This document shows positions 28,001 through 36,398 of a stretch of 60,000 bases of DNA, piece by piece. Every line of letters begins with the position of its first letter. The stretch's first letter is position 1. A model generated the notes under the pieces. The model did not search any database, was not told the DNA's origin, and was given only the letters and a program-made list of their open reading frames with translations. Made by a program: the position numbers and the translations under genes. The stretch comes from Liolophura sinensis (Eukaryota; Mollusca; Polyplacophora; Chitonida; Chitonidae). The DNA lies in assembly GCF_032854445.1 (NCBI RefSeq), contig NC_088295.1, forward strand, positions 23,115,385 to 23,175,384, given 5' to 3'.

Positions 28001-31000
28001 GGTGAAAATGATTATCAACTGCATCAACTGCACCAAACTATACATTATTACCATTAAGCTCATCTCTATTGCGATAACTAGTCAGTGGACACTTATTCTC
28101 TAGATATATATGTGATAAGGCTTAACAGGAAATTCAGTTATATTATGAGGTTGTTGAGTATTTGGGGGAGAATTTCAGTCAATGAGATTATTTAGTATAA
28201 AGGCGAAATGAAATGCTTTCAATTTTCCCAAACTGCTGTCTGCTGATTTTTTGTGAATTTGGCTGCCTTTGTTTTGAAAATTCACCTAATTTTCTCTCAA
28301 AAAACAAACATATTTCACATTAATGTTCACTTTTCTTTCTTTCTTTTCATAGACGTTTCCTTCGTTGTCATTTCATAAAATATACAATTTGTGTGACATC
28401 CTTAAGTTACCAGCCGCACAAATGAATCAAGATTGCTGTTAATAATGTCATGACATTTTCAAATTCAAGGGACACAAGTTTGGTATTTTGAACAAATTAC
28501 AGACTGTTCAGGTGTACAAAAACTATAACAACACATAATCAACACAATCATGACCATGTGTTCCATTCATTAAATCAATTTAATTAAATTAAGTTAAATT
28601 TCAGAAGCAAATCGAGAGTGAACATAACATAGGAGTCAATAAATGCATTTGTTTAAAATATATAAACTAGAATACCAGCAGTATTATGGTATATAGAGTA
28701 TAACCTCTGAGGGGAATCTTCATGAGAGTTGATGATTGGTATGTGGTTACCATGACAACTGCGCAAATGGACAAATTTGAGTCGCGAACACTTCATCATC
28801 TGTGTATGTATGCATCCACCAAAAATGAAAACTCTACGTGGAAAACAGTTGGAGCTATAGCTCAGGCACGAAGTTAGAGTTATAGCCCAGGCACGAAATC
28901 ATATCAATCTATATAGTATACATAGGAAAACTGGAAACATGGTAACCTTGGCAACTGTGGAAATGAATTAACGCGAGTTGGGACAAATCATCGATATCCA
29001 CCAAAAATTAAAACTCCATGCCTTATGGCGAGGGCATATAAAAAAGTCAGATTTCACCTTTAAGATAACTGATCATTTAGAGCAGGTAGTATTTATTAGC
29101 AAATTTCTGTAAATTATGTCTTGAAACAGAAAATGAATCAAATGACACAAAACTAAGTGTCTCTTCTTTAAATTACTACATAACAGATTTTATGCGCTGA
29201 CAAATGATGTCTTTTTTTCTCCTAAATTTCCATTCACTCATTCATTCTCACATCCTTGATTTCGGCAGTTTCTGTAAAAATACACATTGGTGATGAAAAA
29301 CATTTCAAGAAAGGACAACACTAGACCGAATGTATACATGTATCAACAGAGTATCCCACCCAAAGTTTAAAAACTGTACCTTTCTATTTTTGTTGTTTTG
29401 TATAACCATGACATCGCCATTCAAAGTCCGAAAATCCCCTCACATCTAAAAAACCTCAAAAGCCTCCAATTTCAACTAATGAGACTTAAGTTATTTCTAT
29501 AGCCTGAGAAAACAACTGTTGCACTCAGTCCCTCTTTTAACAGAGAGATTGAGTGTAGGTACAAGTGATGCATAATTGTGTTTCCAGCCGATAACGATGA
29601 AATAATTCCTAATCCCTGGAGTCTCTCTCTCTCTCTCCTCTCTTACTAAGACAAGTACCTAAGAACAACAAAAAGCTACATTAAAATGTTCAAATCTTCC
29701 ATAATCTGAAAAGCAGCATAATAACCCCATGGACCAGCTGTTCCAGAAGGACCAGCAAGTTGATTGTTGATTCATGGCAGTTCCTTTGAGAGTGAATTAA
29801 AGGCCCAGAAAATTCAGGAACACACACGAACCACTCAGCCTAACTACAGACAGCCCAAGGTGGACATAAAGTTAACCAGTGATTGCATTAAGCAAACTAT
29901 TGATTAACTCCAAAATTAATCTGGTCAGAGTCTGATCATTACTACTTGGTTACTTCACAGAAAACAGAGAAAGTGTAAATGCAGTCTAGGTCAATGACAT
30001 GAGTGATGACCTTTCCACATGCAAAACCTCACTTAACAGTCAAAGTATTAACACCAATCTGTCAACGGCACACCCCTACTGGGTGATATTACACACGTGT
30101 ATAAGTAATCTGACCTTGAGGTGGGTAATTTAACATCGACAAATCAAACACACTTGTCAATCAGGAGAACTTTCAATCAGAGCCATTACTAATTCTAATT
30201 TGTTCCTTAGATACCTCTTGGTGCACGCAACAAAATCCTACACACATTCCTTAAAATCACTTCTTGAAAAATAAGTACCACTGTATAACTAGAATGCGTG
30301 CAAGAAGTAGTCTAGGACTGTAGCCTCCAAGATTTTATGATTATGGTAAGTGTTCATTTTTCTCCACCCATAAACCTGGCTGTTGCACATTGACTCAATC
30401 GAACATTCTGCATATACTGTGAAAGCTATCAGAATAACTATGCCAATTAACGTCCACAACAGGACAAAAACAGCCACAATTTTGCCAAAAATGAACGTAA
30501 CGGGTTAAAACTTGAACCTGGTCTTTAACTTGTTTCAATGAAGCCATGTACAAATTCAGAATAACCAACAATTTGAAAAAATATGAAATGCCAAAGACAA
30601 GACAAAAATTGCCCGAAACTCAAACTTGATCTGTTACATCATCATGGTGAAGCCAAGCTTTAATTTGATGTAATGAACTCTTCAGAAAAAATGTATGGCA
30701 AACTCAATCATGTGACAATTGGTGTCAATGGGCAGGAATACTTAAAAATTATTACTTGAAAAATCAAAGTATGACGATAATTTTATAAACATTAGACCGG
30801 CATCTTTCAGTCATGTTCCCACAAGTTTGAGCGTGTGCATGTATTAAAGGTTCCCAGAGCCTAATCACGCATGTTATATCAGGGATTAATATATTATTAA
30901 GTTTGATTGTGCAGGATTACAGAACCATGATAATGAACAATGATATGTGGTGTAAGAACCTGAACTGGCCTTTGTGACTCAAGTCTTACAACAACATCTA

Positions 31001-33069
31001 CTACAGTAGCGCACCAATGATTAGCGACTGAATGAGAGGATTATAATATTATCCTTGTTGCAACAGTTACTCTAGCCTGAACTGATCAGCACAGAACGTA
31101 ACCATTGACAGGAATAATACCTGACATGTGTAAAGAGTTTGTCATTGAAGACTACATGTACTTTTCAAATTATGCAAATAAATAAAGCAGTATTTTAGGT
31201 ACTAGAAACAAATTGATTTGCATCATTCAAAGGAGGATAGACTGTTGTTGTCACTTTTGAACAACCAATGCATATTTGTAAAGTCCCAAACAATTTACAA
31301 ATTATGGTCTGCTTTTACATGTATGATTGTTCTGCAAGCTTTTGTAAAAATCCGGCAAAGTTAAGGATTAGCAGGGTGTTTGGGCAACACAGCTCCCCGT
31401 AAAATGTTGAAGGGGGTTTGGGGCTTTCTCAAACTATAATGCACCATTTGAACATTTTGCCATGCTACTCACAACACCAACAGGTGTCACTTGTGCTCAT
31501 GTTTGCCATTTCCAGACAGCAAAAGTCTTCAGCTAATAATGCTGATGTTCTACCGACATCAGAGGAAGGCCTCCATGGCTCAGTTGGTTAGCGCGCTAGT
31601 GCAGCATAATGACCCAGGAGTCTCTCACCAATGCGGTCGCTGTGAGTTCATGCTGGCTTCCTCTCTGACCGTACGTGGGAAGGTTTGCCAGCAACCTGCG
31701 GATGGTCGTGGGTTTCCCCCGGGCTCTGCCCAGTTTCCACCCACCATAATGCTGGCCGCCATCGTATAAGTGAAGTATTCTTGAGTACGGCATAAAACAC
31801 CAATCAAATAAATAAATAAATAAATAAATAAACATCAGAGGGTAGAGGCTTTACATATGTAAGATCAACCAAGAGTGAACTTTTGCTAAATGTACAAGTG
31901 TTATACACATATATATATAATATTTGAAGACATATATGTGTAAAATATTTCAAGGGCAACATATACTCAAACTATTAAAACATGTTAACAAAATGGAAAT
32001 AATCATAACCCATTGATAAAAAATGCAGGTATACAAATCTTTTCTTTCTTTCATAACATACTGAAGGCAATGATGGCTTATAAGAGTTACACAGTATGTT
32101 TCTTAACACTTAAATGCAATAATTTTTTTTTCTTTTTGTTCTGCTACTTGATGTCACTGCTGTTAAGTTCCATTAGGAATAATATAAAAAAAGATATATT
32201 GTTGCACGCAAAAGTTAGCCTCTTGGAAAATTTGCAGCTGAAGGACACAATTAATATAAAAAGAAGTTAACTGATTTTTCAGTTCGGACATTCTTGATAT
32301 AATAGATTGTAAGAACAACATTTATAATTTAATTTTTAATCCTTTTCGACTATGACTATTTCCCAACATACCAATTATGATACTATAGTAATGTATTACA
32401 AGAAGAGTCAGGTGTGTGAATAAACCTTACCTATAGGTCATACAAAGACGATATATAAAAGAAAACTTTGTTCTCCACTGCTGAGGTGAAAATAAACTGC
32501 ATTCAACTGACTTAATAATTCTATCTATTTGGTATCTCATATCTGATAATTACTATAAATATAATGTATAATGAACATACCTTTCCCACACCATCTTCGT
32601 TAGCACTCACTCGTTTACTGATTTGCATTGATTTCCAAAGATCTGCCATTGGCGTTGGTCTATCAATATCACCGGTTGCTTTAATCTGTTGAAACAGTTC
32701 ATTTGTTGATGGAAGAGCATTTAGTTGTTCTAGCTGTTCCGCTAATCTAGCAACTTTCGTCTCCAGTTGATGGTATGGTGGGCGACGTTTGCGTATATCT
32801 GCTCCGGATTTCTCACTGTGCGTATCCTGTGAATCATCTCTGCCACTATCACTTGACAGACTGCTTAGAAGTTGCATTTTCTCCGGTCCACTTAGGAAAT
32901 CACGATCACTTTCGTTTATGTCTGCTGTGATTTCTGATATTTTCAAGTGCTGTATCATGGCGTGCAGCAGAGAGTGAAGAATGTTGAAGTTGACGGCCCC
33001 CACCTCGGGTGTGCCGAGAGCCAGGTCAACTAGCTTCGAGAGACTTAATGCCGGCATCTTTGCCGACAA
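6600..33069 (-). CDS. QRICH2: QRICH2/C16orf96-like protein (DUF4795 family), complete
   Basis: Rebuilt from 23 coding exons: 32581-33069, 25726-25860, 23538-23588, 23043-23174, 22787-22810, 21852-21998, 21617-21674, 21331-21425, 21100-21129, 19664-20356, 18023-18046, 16568-16690, 15243-15317, 12573-12683, 11954-12126, 11721-11783, 11215-11316, 10560-10592, 9959-10099, 8881-8988, 8641-8694, 7618-7726, 6600-7004. They give one open frame of 1124 codons. Seen: an N-terminal module with TPEVGAVNF near residue 20; several coiled-coil segments; the DUF4795 core from about residue 627 to 810 (DKLQTTTYDILQEN, YCDKLQDVKADKEYVEMEV, AFDWKDAITKLTSELESKLD, LLQRFHCISCDRPVD with a CxxC pair); then RPYTTYELDQIR, KHDSELDILGVDGHIYKGR and a Q/E-rich tail. 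Known: human QRICH2 is needed for the sperm flagellum; C16orf96 shares the fold but is poorly characterised. The length is closer to C16orf96 (about 1140) than to QRICH2 (about 1660), so which of the two is the closer orthologue is open. The use of microexon 11 is inferred. Confidence 0.88.
7618..7726 (-). CDS. QRICH2: QRICH2-like exon 22
   Basis: Acceptor CACTAG, donor GTGAGG. Encodes KHDSELDILGVDGHIYKGR, a strongly conserved family signature, then IKKQDPSRRYPLAAAYQA. Ends in phase 0. Confidence 0.9.
8034..8060 (+). other. G-quadruplex-prone tract
   Basis: At least four runs of three or more G separated by single T or TGGT. It is on the template strand of the QRICH2-like gene, in the intron between exons 21 and 22. 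A weaker G-rich tract lies at 166-192. Confidence 0.6.
8641..8694 (-). CDS. QRICH2: QRICH2-like exon 21
   Basis: 54 nt, acceptor TTCCAG, donor GTAAGT. Encodes HLFQNEPVIPSPAPVAF. Phase two bases in and two bases out, matching both neighbours. Confidence 0.82.
8881..8988 (-). CDS. QRICH2: QRICH2-like exon 20
   Basis: Acceptor AACTAG, donor GTATGT. Encodes LAGQETSDFYAPDRPCGGSH and then TLTYPHKRVTKMSHL. The GGSHT(L/V)T(Y/F)P element is conserved in the family. Confidence 0.88.
9555..9797. mobile_element. Foldback (inverted-repeat) element in a QRICH2-like intron
   Basis: About 43 bp at 9555-9597 (CATACAAATTCCTGGAGTGA core) recur inverted at about 9751-9794 (TACAAATTCCTGGTGTGACG on the other strand). 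The arms are imperfect and the loop is about 150 bp. Weaker inverted similarity (TTAAAGAG(T/C)CATT near 9416 and 9930-9945) suggests a larger decayed element of about 9375-9955. No transposase frame, so a non-autonomous element is inferred. Confidence 0.6.
9959..10099 (-). CDS. QRICH2: QRICH2-like exon 19
   Basis: Acceptor CACCTGTAG, donor GTAAGT. Encodes HVIGRNAGNYERALAQREMA, then KLRKTDTQKFMLQQYQQSEA and CHGDVD. Predicted helical. Confidence 0.85.
10560..10592 (-). CDS. QRICH2: QRICH2-like exon 18 (33-nt small exon)
   Basis: Acceptor ATGTAG, donor GTAATT. Encodes PYNGDRPISG between split codons. The phases fit both neighbours; skipping it would keep the frame. Confidence 0.72.
11215..11316 (-). 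CDS. QRICH2: QRICH2-like exon 17
   Basis: Acceptor TTCCCACAG, donor GTAACA. Encodes PVPSVPGNNGLPGTRSPRPY and then TTYELDQIRQHAK. The PGxRSxRPYTxxELxQ(I/V)R signature is shared with vertebrate QRICH2. Confidence 0.92.
11721..11783 (-). CDS. QRICH2: QRICH2-like exon 16 (CxxC motif)
   Basis: Acceptor AATTATAG, donor GTAAGT. Encodes QLLQRFHCISCDRPVDIMMG. The FHCxSCDRP element is a hallmark of DUF4795; the two cysteines could bind metal, but a second pair is not obvious. Confidence 0.93.
11954..12126 (-). CDS. QRICH2: QRICH2-like exon 15 (DUF4795 core)
   Basis: Acceptor ATCTTAG, donor GTACGT. Encodes AFDWKDAITKLTSELESKLD, RMELKSLKEWLESRLKAL and STWEDDDAAGLR. The DW..(A/S)I.KLT.E(L/M)E.KLDR(M/L)EL pattern identifies the family. 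Confidence 0.93.
12355..12480 (-). mobile_element. SINE family 1, truncated, antisense
   Basis: Begins with the T-rich complement of the tail (TTTTTTGATTGGTGTTTTAA) and continues through the conserved core (AGCGGCCAGCATTGTGGTGG); the head is missing. Confidence 0.75.
12573..12683 (-). CDS. QRICH2: QRICH2-like exon 14
   Basis: Acceptor TTTACAG, donor GTAAGT; 37 codons in phase 0. Encodes KADKRLLEAKVNHSLFESTT and then DEINQLIQEIQDKLNGN. Coiled coil within DUF4795. Confidence 0.92.
15243..15317 (-). CDS. QRICH2: QRICH2-like exon 13
   Basis: Acceptor TTCATTCCAG, donor GTGAGT. Encodes SLFQYCDKLQDVKADKEYVE and MEVDV. A second in-frame acceptor four codons downstream (TTCCAG before TACTGT) would shorten it; the longer form is preferred for its better pyrimidine tract. 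Confidence 0.88.
15460..15995. other. CpG-richer intronic block with an unexplained 175-codon frame
   Basis: Lies in the intron between QRICH2-like exons 12 and 13. It is visibly richer in CpG than neighbouring intron, especially 15690-15930, and contains the longest chance-like plus frame of the area (15467-15994). The translation has no recognisable domain. It could be a younger inserted element or an unmethylated regulatory block; I cannot tell. Confidence 0.35.
16568..16690 (-). CDS. QRICH2: QRICH2-like exon 12
   Basis: Acceptor GTACACAG, donor GTATAG; 41 codons in phase 0. Encodes DMEALMRAQKAIHVLREDVD and KLQTTTYDILQENDTRTKQI. Coiled coil at the start of DUF4795. Confidence 0.9.
17060..17334 (-). 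mobile_element. SINE family 1, full length, antisense, with target-site duplication
   Basis: Runs from the A/T-rich tail complement at 17069 to the tRNA-like head at about 17325 (complement of GGTCCTCCGTGGATCAGTTGG). The 9-bp CTACACATG at 17060-17068 recurs at 17326-17334 as a target-site duplication. Confidence 0.9.
17757..17819. repeat. 20-bp tandem repeat, three copies
   Basis: Unit TGATTATGTACTGGTTCACA starts at 17757, 17777 and 17797, with one or two differences between copies. Confidence 0.9.
18023..18046 (-). CDS. QRICH2: QRICH2-like exon 11 (24-nt microexon, duplicated copy)
   Basis: Acceptor TTAATTGGACAG, donor GTAGGT. Encodes DTTDGDGP in phase 0, between two phase-0 neighbours. 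It lies in about 150 bp homologous to the region of exon 5 (22787-22810), so it is a duplicated microexon. Inclusion in mRNA is inferred from the intact splice sites and frame. Confidence 0.5.
18477..18618 (+). mobile_element. SINE family 1, 5'-truncated, sense
   Basis: Conserved core and tail only (GGGAAGGTCTTCCAGCAACC through AAATAAATAATT); the tRNA-like head is missing. Confidence 0.8.
19664..20356 (-). CDS. QRICH2: QRICH2-like exon 10 (largest exon)
   Basis: Acceptor TCACTTTAG directly before an ATG codon, donor GTTAGT. 231 codons in phase 0, running from MKPVGVIFDPSHG to GASRT. Contains a short coiled coil (VSDLENKVKQLQEYV), a poorly conserved acidic/proline stretch and a basic helical end (KLGKVFNLELRGLKEKLIRR). 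Because it opens with ATG at the acceptor, an alternative shorter start here is conceivable. Confidence 0.85.
21100..21129 (-). CDS. QRICH2: QRICH2-like exon 9 (30-nt microexon)
   Basis: Acceptor ATTGTTTTAG, donor GTAAGA. Encodes KTPVQVAPIP in phase 0. Could be a cassette exon. Confidence 0.65.
21331..21425 (-). CDS. QRICH2: QRICH2-like exon 8
   Basis: Acceptor CTTTCAG, donor GTAAGA. Encodes HHLFEDFAKQLEQIKTDIAN and then LQNEMQGSRDQ. Coiled coil. Confidence 0.85.
21617..21674 (-). CDS. QRICH2: QRICH2-like exon 7
   Basis: Acceptor TTTTGTAG, donor GTAAGT. Encodes EEMKNKVDKDFLEQSLEEM and ends one base into a codon that exon 8 completes. Confidence 0.85.
21852..21998 (-). CDS. QRICH2: QRICH2-like exon 6
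   Basis: Acceptor TTTCCCTAG, donor GTAGGT. 49 codons in phase 0: a serine/arginine-rich start (RSRPTSSRTSTRLSGG), then the helix SLHTLDILERLGRISGDHEA and LEQRVDIIE. Confidence 0.87.
22787..22810 (-). CDS. QRICH2: QRICH2-like exon 5 (24-nt microexon)
   Basis: Acceptor TTAATTGAACAG, donor GTAAGT. Encodes VFGAQDES in phase 0. The flanking sequence is duplicated around 18023-18046. Confidence 0.62.
23043..23174 (-). CDS. QRICH2: QRICH2-like exon 4
   Basis: Acceptor CTGTCAATAG, donor GTAAGT. 44 codons: KELNEKFEMLPSAEDMASYV, TWPVLEDALNGVRSDMKELY, SSKP. The LPS..(D/E)..SYV.W..LE.AL pattern fits the family. Confidence 0.88.
23538..23588 (-). CDS. QRICH2: QRICH2-like exon 3
   Basis: 51 nt, acceptor ATTTGTAG, donor GTAAGT. 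Encodes LGIEDLLNRLSDLDAYT in phase 0. Confidence 0.82.
24538..24552 (+). repeat. Poly-G run
   Basis: Fifteen consecutive G on the plus strand, in the intron between QRICH2-like exons 2 and 3. The length is likely variable and prone to sequencing error. Confidence 0.9.
25371..25520 (-). mobile_element. SINE family 1, diverged, antisense
   Basis: TTATTTATTTATTTGATTGG tail complement followed by a decayed core (ATGATGGCAGTCAGATTTATG); the head is missing. Confidence 0.7.
25726..25860 (-). CDS. QRICH2: QRICH2-like exon 2
   Basis: Acceptor CTGTTTAACAG, donor GTAAGT. 45 codons in phase 0: LMSMVEDLMREMSTLKDDYS, RMDRLETNMKRLMEENNSLK, DRINN. Coiled coil. Confidence 0.87.
28740..29020. repeat. Imperfect tandem duplication with two X-box-like words
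   Basis: Two diverged copies share GTTACCATGACAAC (28746-28759) / GTAACCTTGGCAAC (28942-28955), followed in both by AAATG and later CCACCAAAAAT(G/T)AAAACTC. Between them is a local 25-bp duplication (AGCTATAGCTCAGGCACGAA, diverged second copy). Probably an old transposable element fragment. Confidence 0.55.
29621..29644 (+). repeat. (TC)n microsatellite
   Basis: Short interrupted TC repeat, in QRICH2-like intron 1. Confidence 0.85.
31556..31841 (+). mobile_element. SINE family 1, full length, sense, with target-site duplication
   Basis: The tRNA-like head GGCCTCCATGGCTCAGTTGG at 31569 carries a pol III A-box-like word. The conserved core and an AAATAAATAAAT tail follow. ACATCAGAGG at 31556-31565 recurs at 31832-31841 as a 10-bp target-site duplication. 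The core with GTCGTGGGTTTCCCCCGGGC and CACCATAATGCTGGCCGCC resembles, from memory, the MetaSINE type of invertebrate SINEs. Confidence 0.93.
32581..33069 (-). CDS. QRICH2: QRICH2-like exon 1 (start codon)
   Basis: 163 codons, donor GTATGT, ending in phase 0. Begins MSAKMPALSLSKLVDLALG, followed by TPEVGAVNFNILHSLLHAMI, the conserved N-terminal module of QRICH2 and C16orf96. A second in-frame ATG at 33055-33057 (MPALSL) is an alternative start that aligns better with the family N-terminus; the first ATG was kept because both lie in one frame. The middle is serine/aspartate rich; a coiled coil follows (TKVARLAEQLEQLNAL). Confidence 0.92.
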
Positions 33070-33716
33070 ATGTCAATCCTAATCAAGGGTGTCAACTTGC
33101 CCGATCCTTCGTAACTCCCTTACAACTTTCTAAACACTTCGCTCAAACTGCCACTTCCATGCATCCGAAAGCCCGCCTGTGTGCGGGAGAACTCACAGAT
33201 GACAGATGAATATTCTTGCGCAAACCGCAAAGCGAATCTAATCGCTAGATATTGTCTTTAATTTCTACGTTTTAGCCTTGCAGTTAATAATAATTCTCAT
33301 TTTATGTCAATAAAGTAGAAGAAGAGATACTTAAATATACCTCAAACAACAGAATTATAAAACATGTGATAGGACTATGTGTCGCCTCGGAAGGTGTTCA
33401 TTTACTATGGGTGTTATGTTCCATGGCAACGAGACGCTAGTGACATGTGACCTTAGGGCCATCACTACAATCCAAGGTCATGCGGACGAAGGGGAATAAC
33501 TTTGCTTGTTTTCGGAATATAGGCTTAGCTCCGGCATGGCGCAAAAATTAACGCTCTGGCAGCGACAATAAAGTAGTGTATACATAAGAAGTAATGAAGG
33601 AACCATTTTAAAAGCTATGACATATTTAAAACTGAACATTTTCATAAAATAAACGAGAAGAATCATATTTAACTTGCAGTTACGATGGCTTATTGAATGT
33701 TTCGTCTGTTTTCTAA
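33070..33716 (-). promoter_or_regulatory. 5' region and presumed promoter of the QRICH2-like gene
   Basis: No other gene lies between this start codon and the LRRC45 stop at 36399. The sequence just upstream of the ATG (33070-33240 and 33380-33560) is richer in CpG than the surroundings. No TATA box was placed; the transcription start is unknown. Confidence 0.5.
33417..33430. promoter_or_regulatory. X-box-like (RFX) motif upstream of the QRICH2-like gene
   Basis: TGTTCCATGGCAAC matches 11 of 14 positions of the palindromic X-box GTTGCCATGGCAAC, about 350 bp upstream of the start codon. RFX factors drive ciliary genes in animals. A match this good is expected a few times by chance in a window this size, so only its position gives weight. 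Confidence 0.3.
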
Positions 33717-33719
33717 TCT

Positions 33720-34320
33720 ACTTGCTACTATGGTCACTTTTAAAACGGTTTGTCAGCAATGTTTGCAAATCATTTTTGTTAAGAAAAAACTGTTTTTGAT
33801 GGAAAATAACTTTTTTACAAAGAAAAATGTTTTCACAGAAAACAAGTATCTTTAAATTAAAAATTAGCCTGATGATCAGTTTTAGTCTGGTTTTTACCTT
33901 GAAATTTAGAATTATGTGAACCAATGCACTGGGACATTGGAAGATTATTCCCATCATCGGGAAAAAAATTTTTTATGTGATTAATAGATTTCCTCTGAAG
34001 ATGAAATATTTTCAAAGCACTGAATATAATTTTAACCATGGTCAAAATAGTTTCCACTGCTGAAAGAATAGTTCGTAAATATAACTACGATATTTTCATA
34101 TGAAACAATTATTTCATCTGAAAAATAAAATTTCCTATGTTGAAAAGGTGATGATGATTGTGTAAAAATAGTTTTTCATGTAATAATAATTCTTCGCTTT
34201 GTCAATATAATTCTTTTCTTATTAAAAGTAATTTTTTTGTGAAAAAAAAAATAATCATTTTCTGGGTAATAAGATATTTTTTCCAAAAAAAATCCATTTA
34301 CAAACTTTACTAATAAATTA
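33720..34320. repeat. Degenerate AT-rich array of short palindromic units
   Basis: Repeated alternation of T-rich/C and G/A-rich blocks, approximating TTTTTCATGTGAAAAATAA about every 20-30 bp. Clearest at 34080-34300. The units are too diverged for an exact period. Lies upstream of the QRICH2-like promoter region. Confidence 0.55.
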
Positions 34321-36170
34321 TTTGACAATCAAAGAAAATATGCCTGCGACTTGCTTTCACAAGTATTTGGTCACAAATACTTTCTCTTTCATGTTTTTTT
34401 TTTTTCAGCTTGCTCTTGTGAAAATCTGTCACATGTGAGAAAATATGCCAGTTACTTGCCAAAGGTTACTGATCCATTTTATGGATGCTAATTTCCTCAC
34501 AAAATCAATTGCATTTGTGTATGTCAAATATTTCTGCGTATGGCATTATAACCAAATCAAACTCAAATACACTAAACACAAGAAGAAGAAATAATAACTG
34601 AAATCAGATACATTTGTGAATTGTTTTTTACTAGGTATTACATGTATTCATGAATTTTACAGACTCAGTTTTAACTTTTCTATGAGGAAAGAAACAATAT
34701 AATTATACATATTCCACAGCTGCACCTCATAACAAGGAATCTCTGAAAGTTGTCAACAGCAGTGCCATATATAATGTTCTTACAGAGACTTTGTATCAAG
34801 AGTAATGGTAACCATATCCATGTATATCTACTCATACCTGTGAAAAATACCTTAAATATTCAATTAACATGAGCAGATGTCTAGGAAAGACAACTCTCAG
34901 TCAGAGCAAATATGGGGATGTAAAACTACATATACTCTGACACAAAACCTCTTAAAATGTTTACCCAGGGGTCAAATTTAAGAATAAATGTTACATATAC
35001 AATGTGCACCGAGATGTACAAAGCAGGTGCACAGACAATACTTTACAAGTGCATAGACAATACTTTACAGGGCACAGACAATACTTCACATGCCCAAAAT
35101 TTATTTACATCCTAAATCATGAAACATTTAAATGTGTATGGACATATTTTATAACAATTTTACACTGTTAACAGGAATAAGATTTTAATTCTGAAGCTGA
35201 TGAAATGTTTAAAATATTTGGAGATTTTATAAACACAGTCAAATAAATGGGTACATCGGTGCATGTATACACCCCTTATTTCTATCCCTGTCATGTGAAA
35301 TAGATCTGATGTCACTCAATTCATACACATATGCAAATACTCAGAAATACAGGTTTATGTTTTCCACTCTTTGTCATTATTGTCCAAAGTAATCAAGTGT
35401 TTGATATTATGCCTTCATTATGTCACAGGTAGAATGTACTTTGATACAGGCAACATTTTTTCTATGTAAAACTAATGCACAAGTTCTCCTATAGAGAACA
35501 TTACAGTAACAAATAGCAATATTTAACAGGACACTGTCTAATGCATATATATATCAATCTACACTTCAAACTGCAAGACAATGCTACTGGCTCATTTATA
35601 AGAAGACAGAAAAGCTTTCAATTACACATTGAAACACCTAAATTTCTTAAAATAATTAAGGTACATTTAAAAATTTAGTCAAGAAAATCAATCTCAAATA
35701 CATATCTGAACCTAGAAGGGTTGAATTTTCTCTGGTAAAAATCCCATTTGTCATGACTTTAACATGTTTAAATTTGCAAATTATGAGATATCCCACTATT
35801 TAATGTTTTCACAAGAGTACTTAAAACAGATATAACACTACAAGCAATCATAACAAAATGTATACATGAATATATATTTCTCAAATATGATAACAATATT
35901 AAAATACAATTGGACAGAAAGGTTTATTTAAATAAATAATGGTTAACTGTACAATTAAACAAAAAACATAAGCAAAACTGTGCCATGACATAATATAATT
36001 TAAGGAGATTTAATGTTAACAACAACAGTAACACTGGGATTTCAGAATGCATTTTGTGAAATGGAAAATAAAGTACAAAATGTTTTTGCTCAGAAATGCA
36101 GGAATTTGTTTGAAGTGCAGTTTACTTTAGTTATAACTTTGCTAGTACCACCAGCCTATTTCTGGAATAA
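34321..36170. other. Intergenic spacer between LRRC45 and the QRICH2-like gene
   Basis: AT-rich; no exon recognised. Contains a three-copy 22-bp repeat at 35027-35092. Confidence 0.6.
35027..35092. repeat. 22-bp tandem repeat, three copies
   Basis: GTGCACAGACAATACTTTAC-type unit starting at 35027, 35049 and 35071. Confidence 0.88.
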
Positions 36171-36180
36171 TTTATTTATT
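36171..36180 (-). terminator. Candidate poly(A) signal for LRRC45
   Basis: TTTATTTATT on plus reads AATAAATAAA on minus, about 220 nt past the LRRC45 stop. It may instead be the tail remnant of an old antisense SINE, since CATGAGCTGGACTCTA follows at about 36206. Confidence 0.4.
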
Positions 36181-36398
36181 TATTGTTTTCACTGAGATTG
36201 ACGGCATGAGCTGGACTCTAGCATGAACTCCCATTGATCATATGTCACAAAATTGACATTGTTTTCAAATATTAGCAGTCTGCATAATGAGGGTAATTAT
36301 ATTTTAGATTTGCATCATTATTAACATCTGATATAAAAGCTTATGTATGGTAAATATATACATGAATTGGACAGATTTTTCAGTGCTTATGATATGGT

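Larger units (their letters stand above)
25861..32580 (-). other. QRICH2-like intron 1 (6.7 kb)
   Basis: No convincing exon seen; both flanking exons are in phase 0. Contains a full-length SINE at 31566-31831, a (TC)n tract at 29621-29644 and an imperfect duplication with X-box-like words at about 28740-29020. Several AT-rich frames (for example 27502-27948 minus) are chance. Confidence 0.7.

Noticed and set aside
29000-32500. Search for more coding exons in the 6.7-kb first intron
   Set aside because: No stretch had both splice sites, an open phase-0 frame and coiled-coil or family character.
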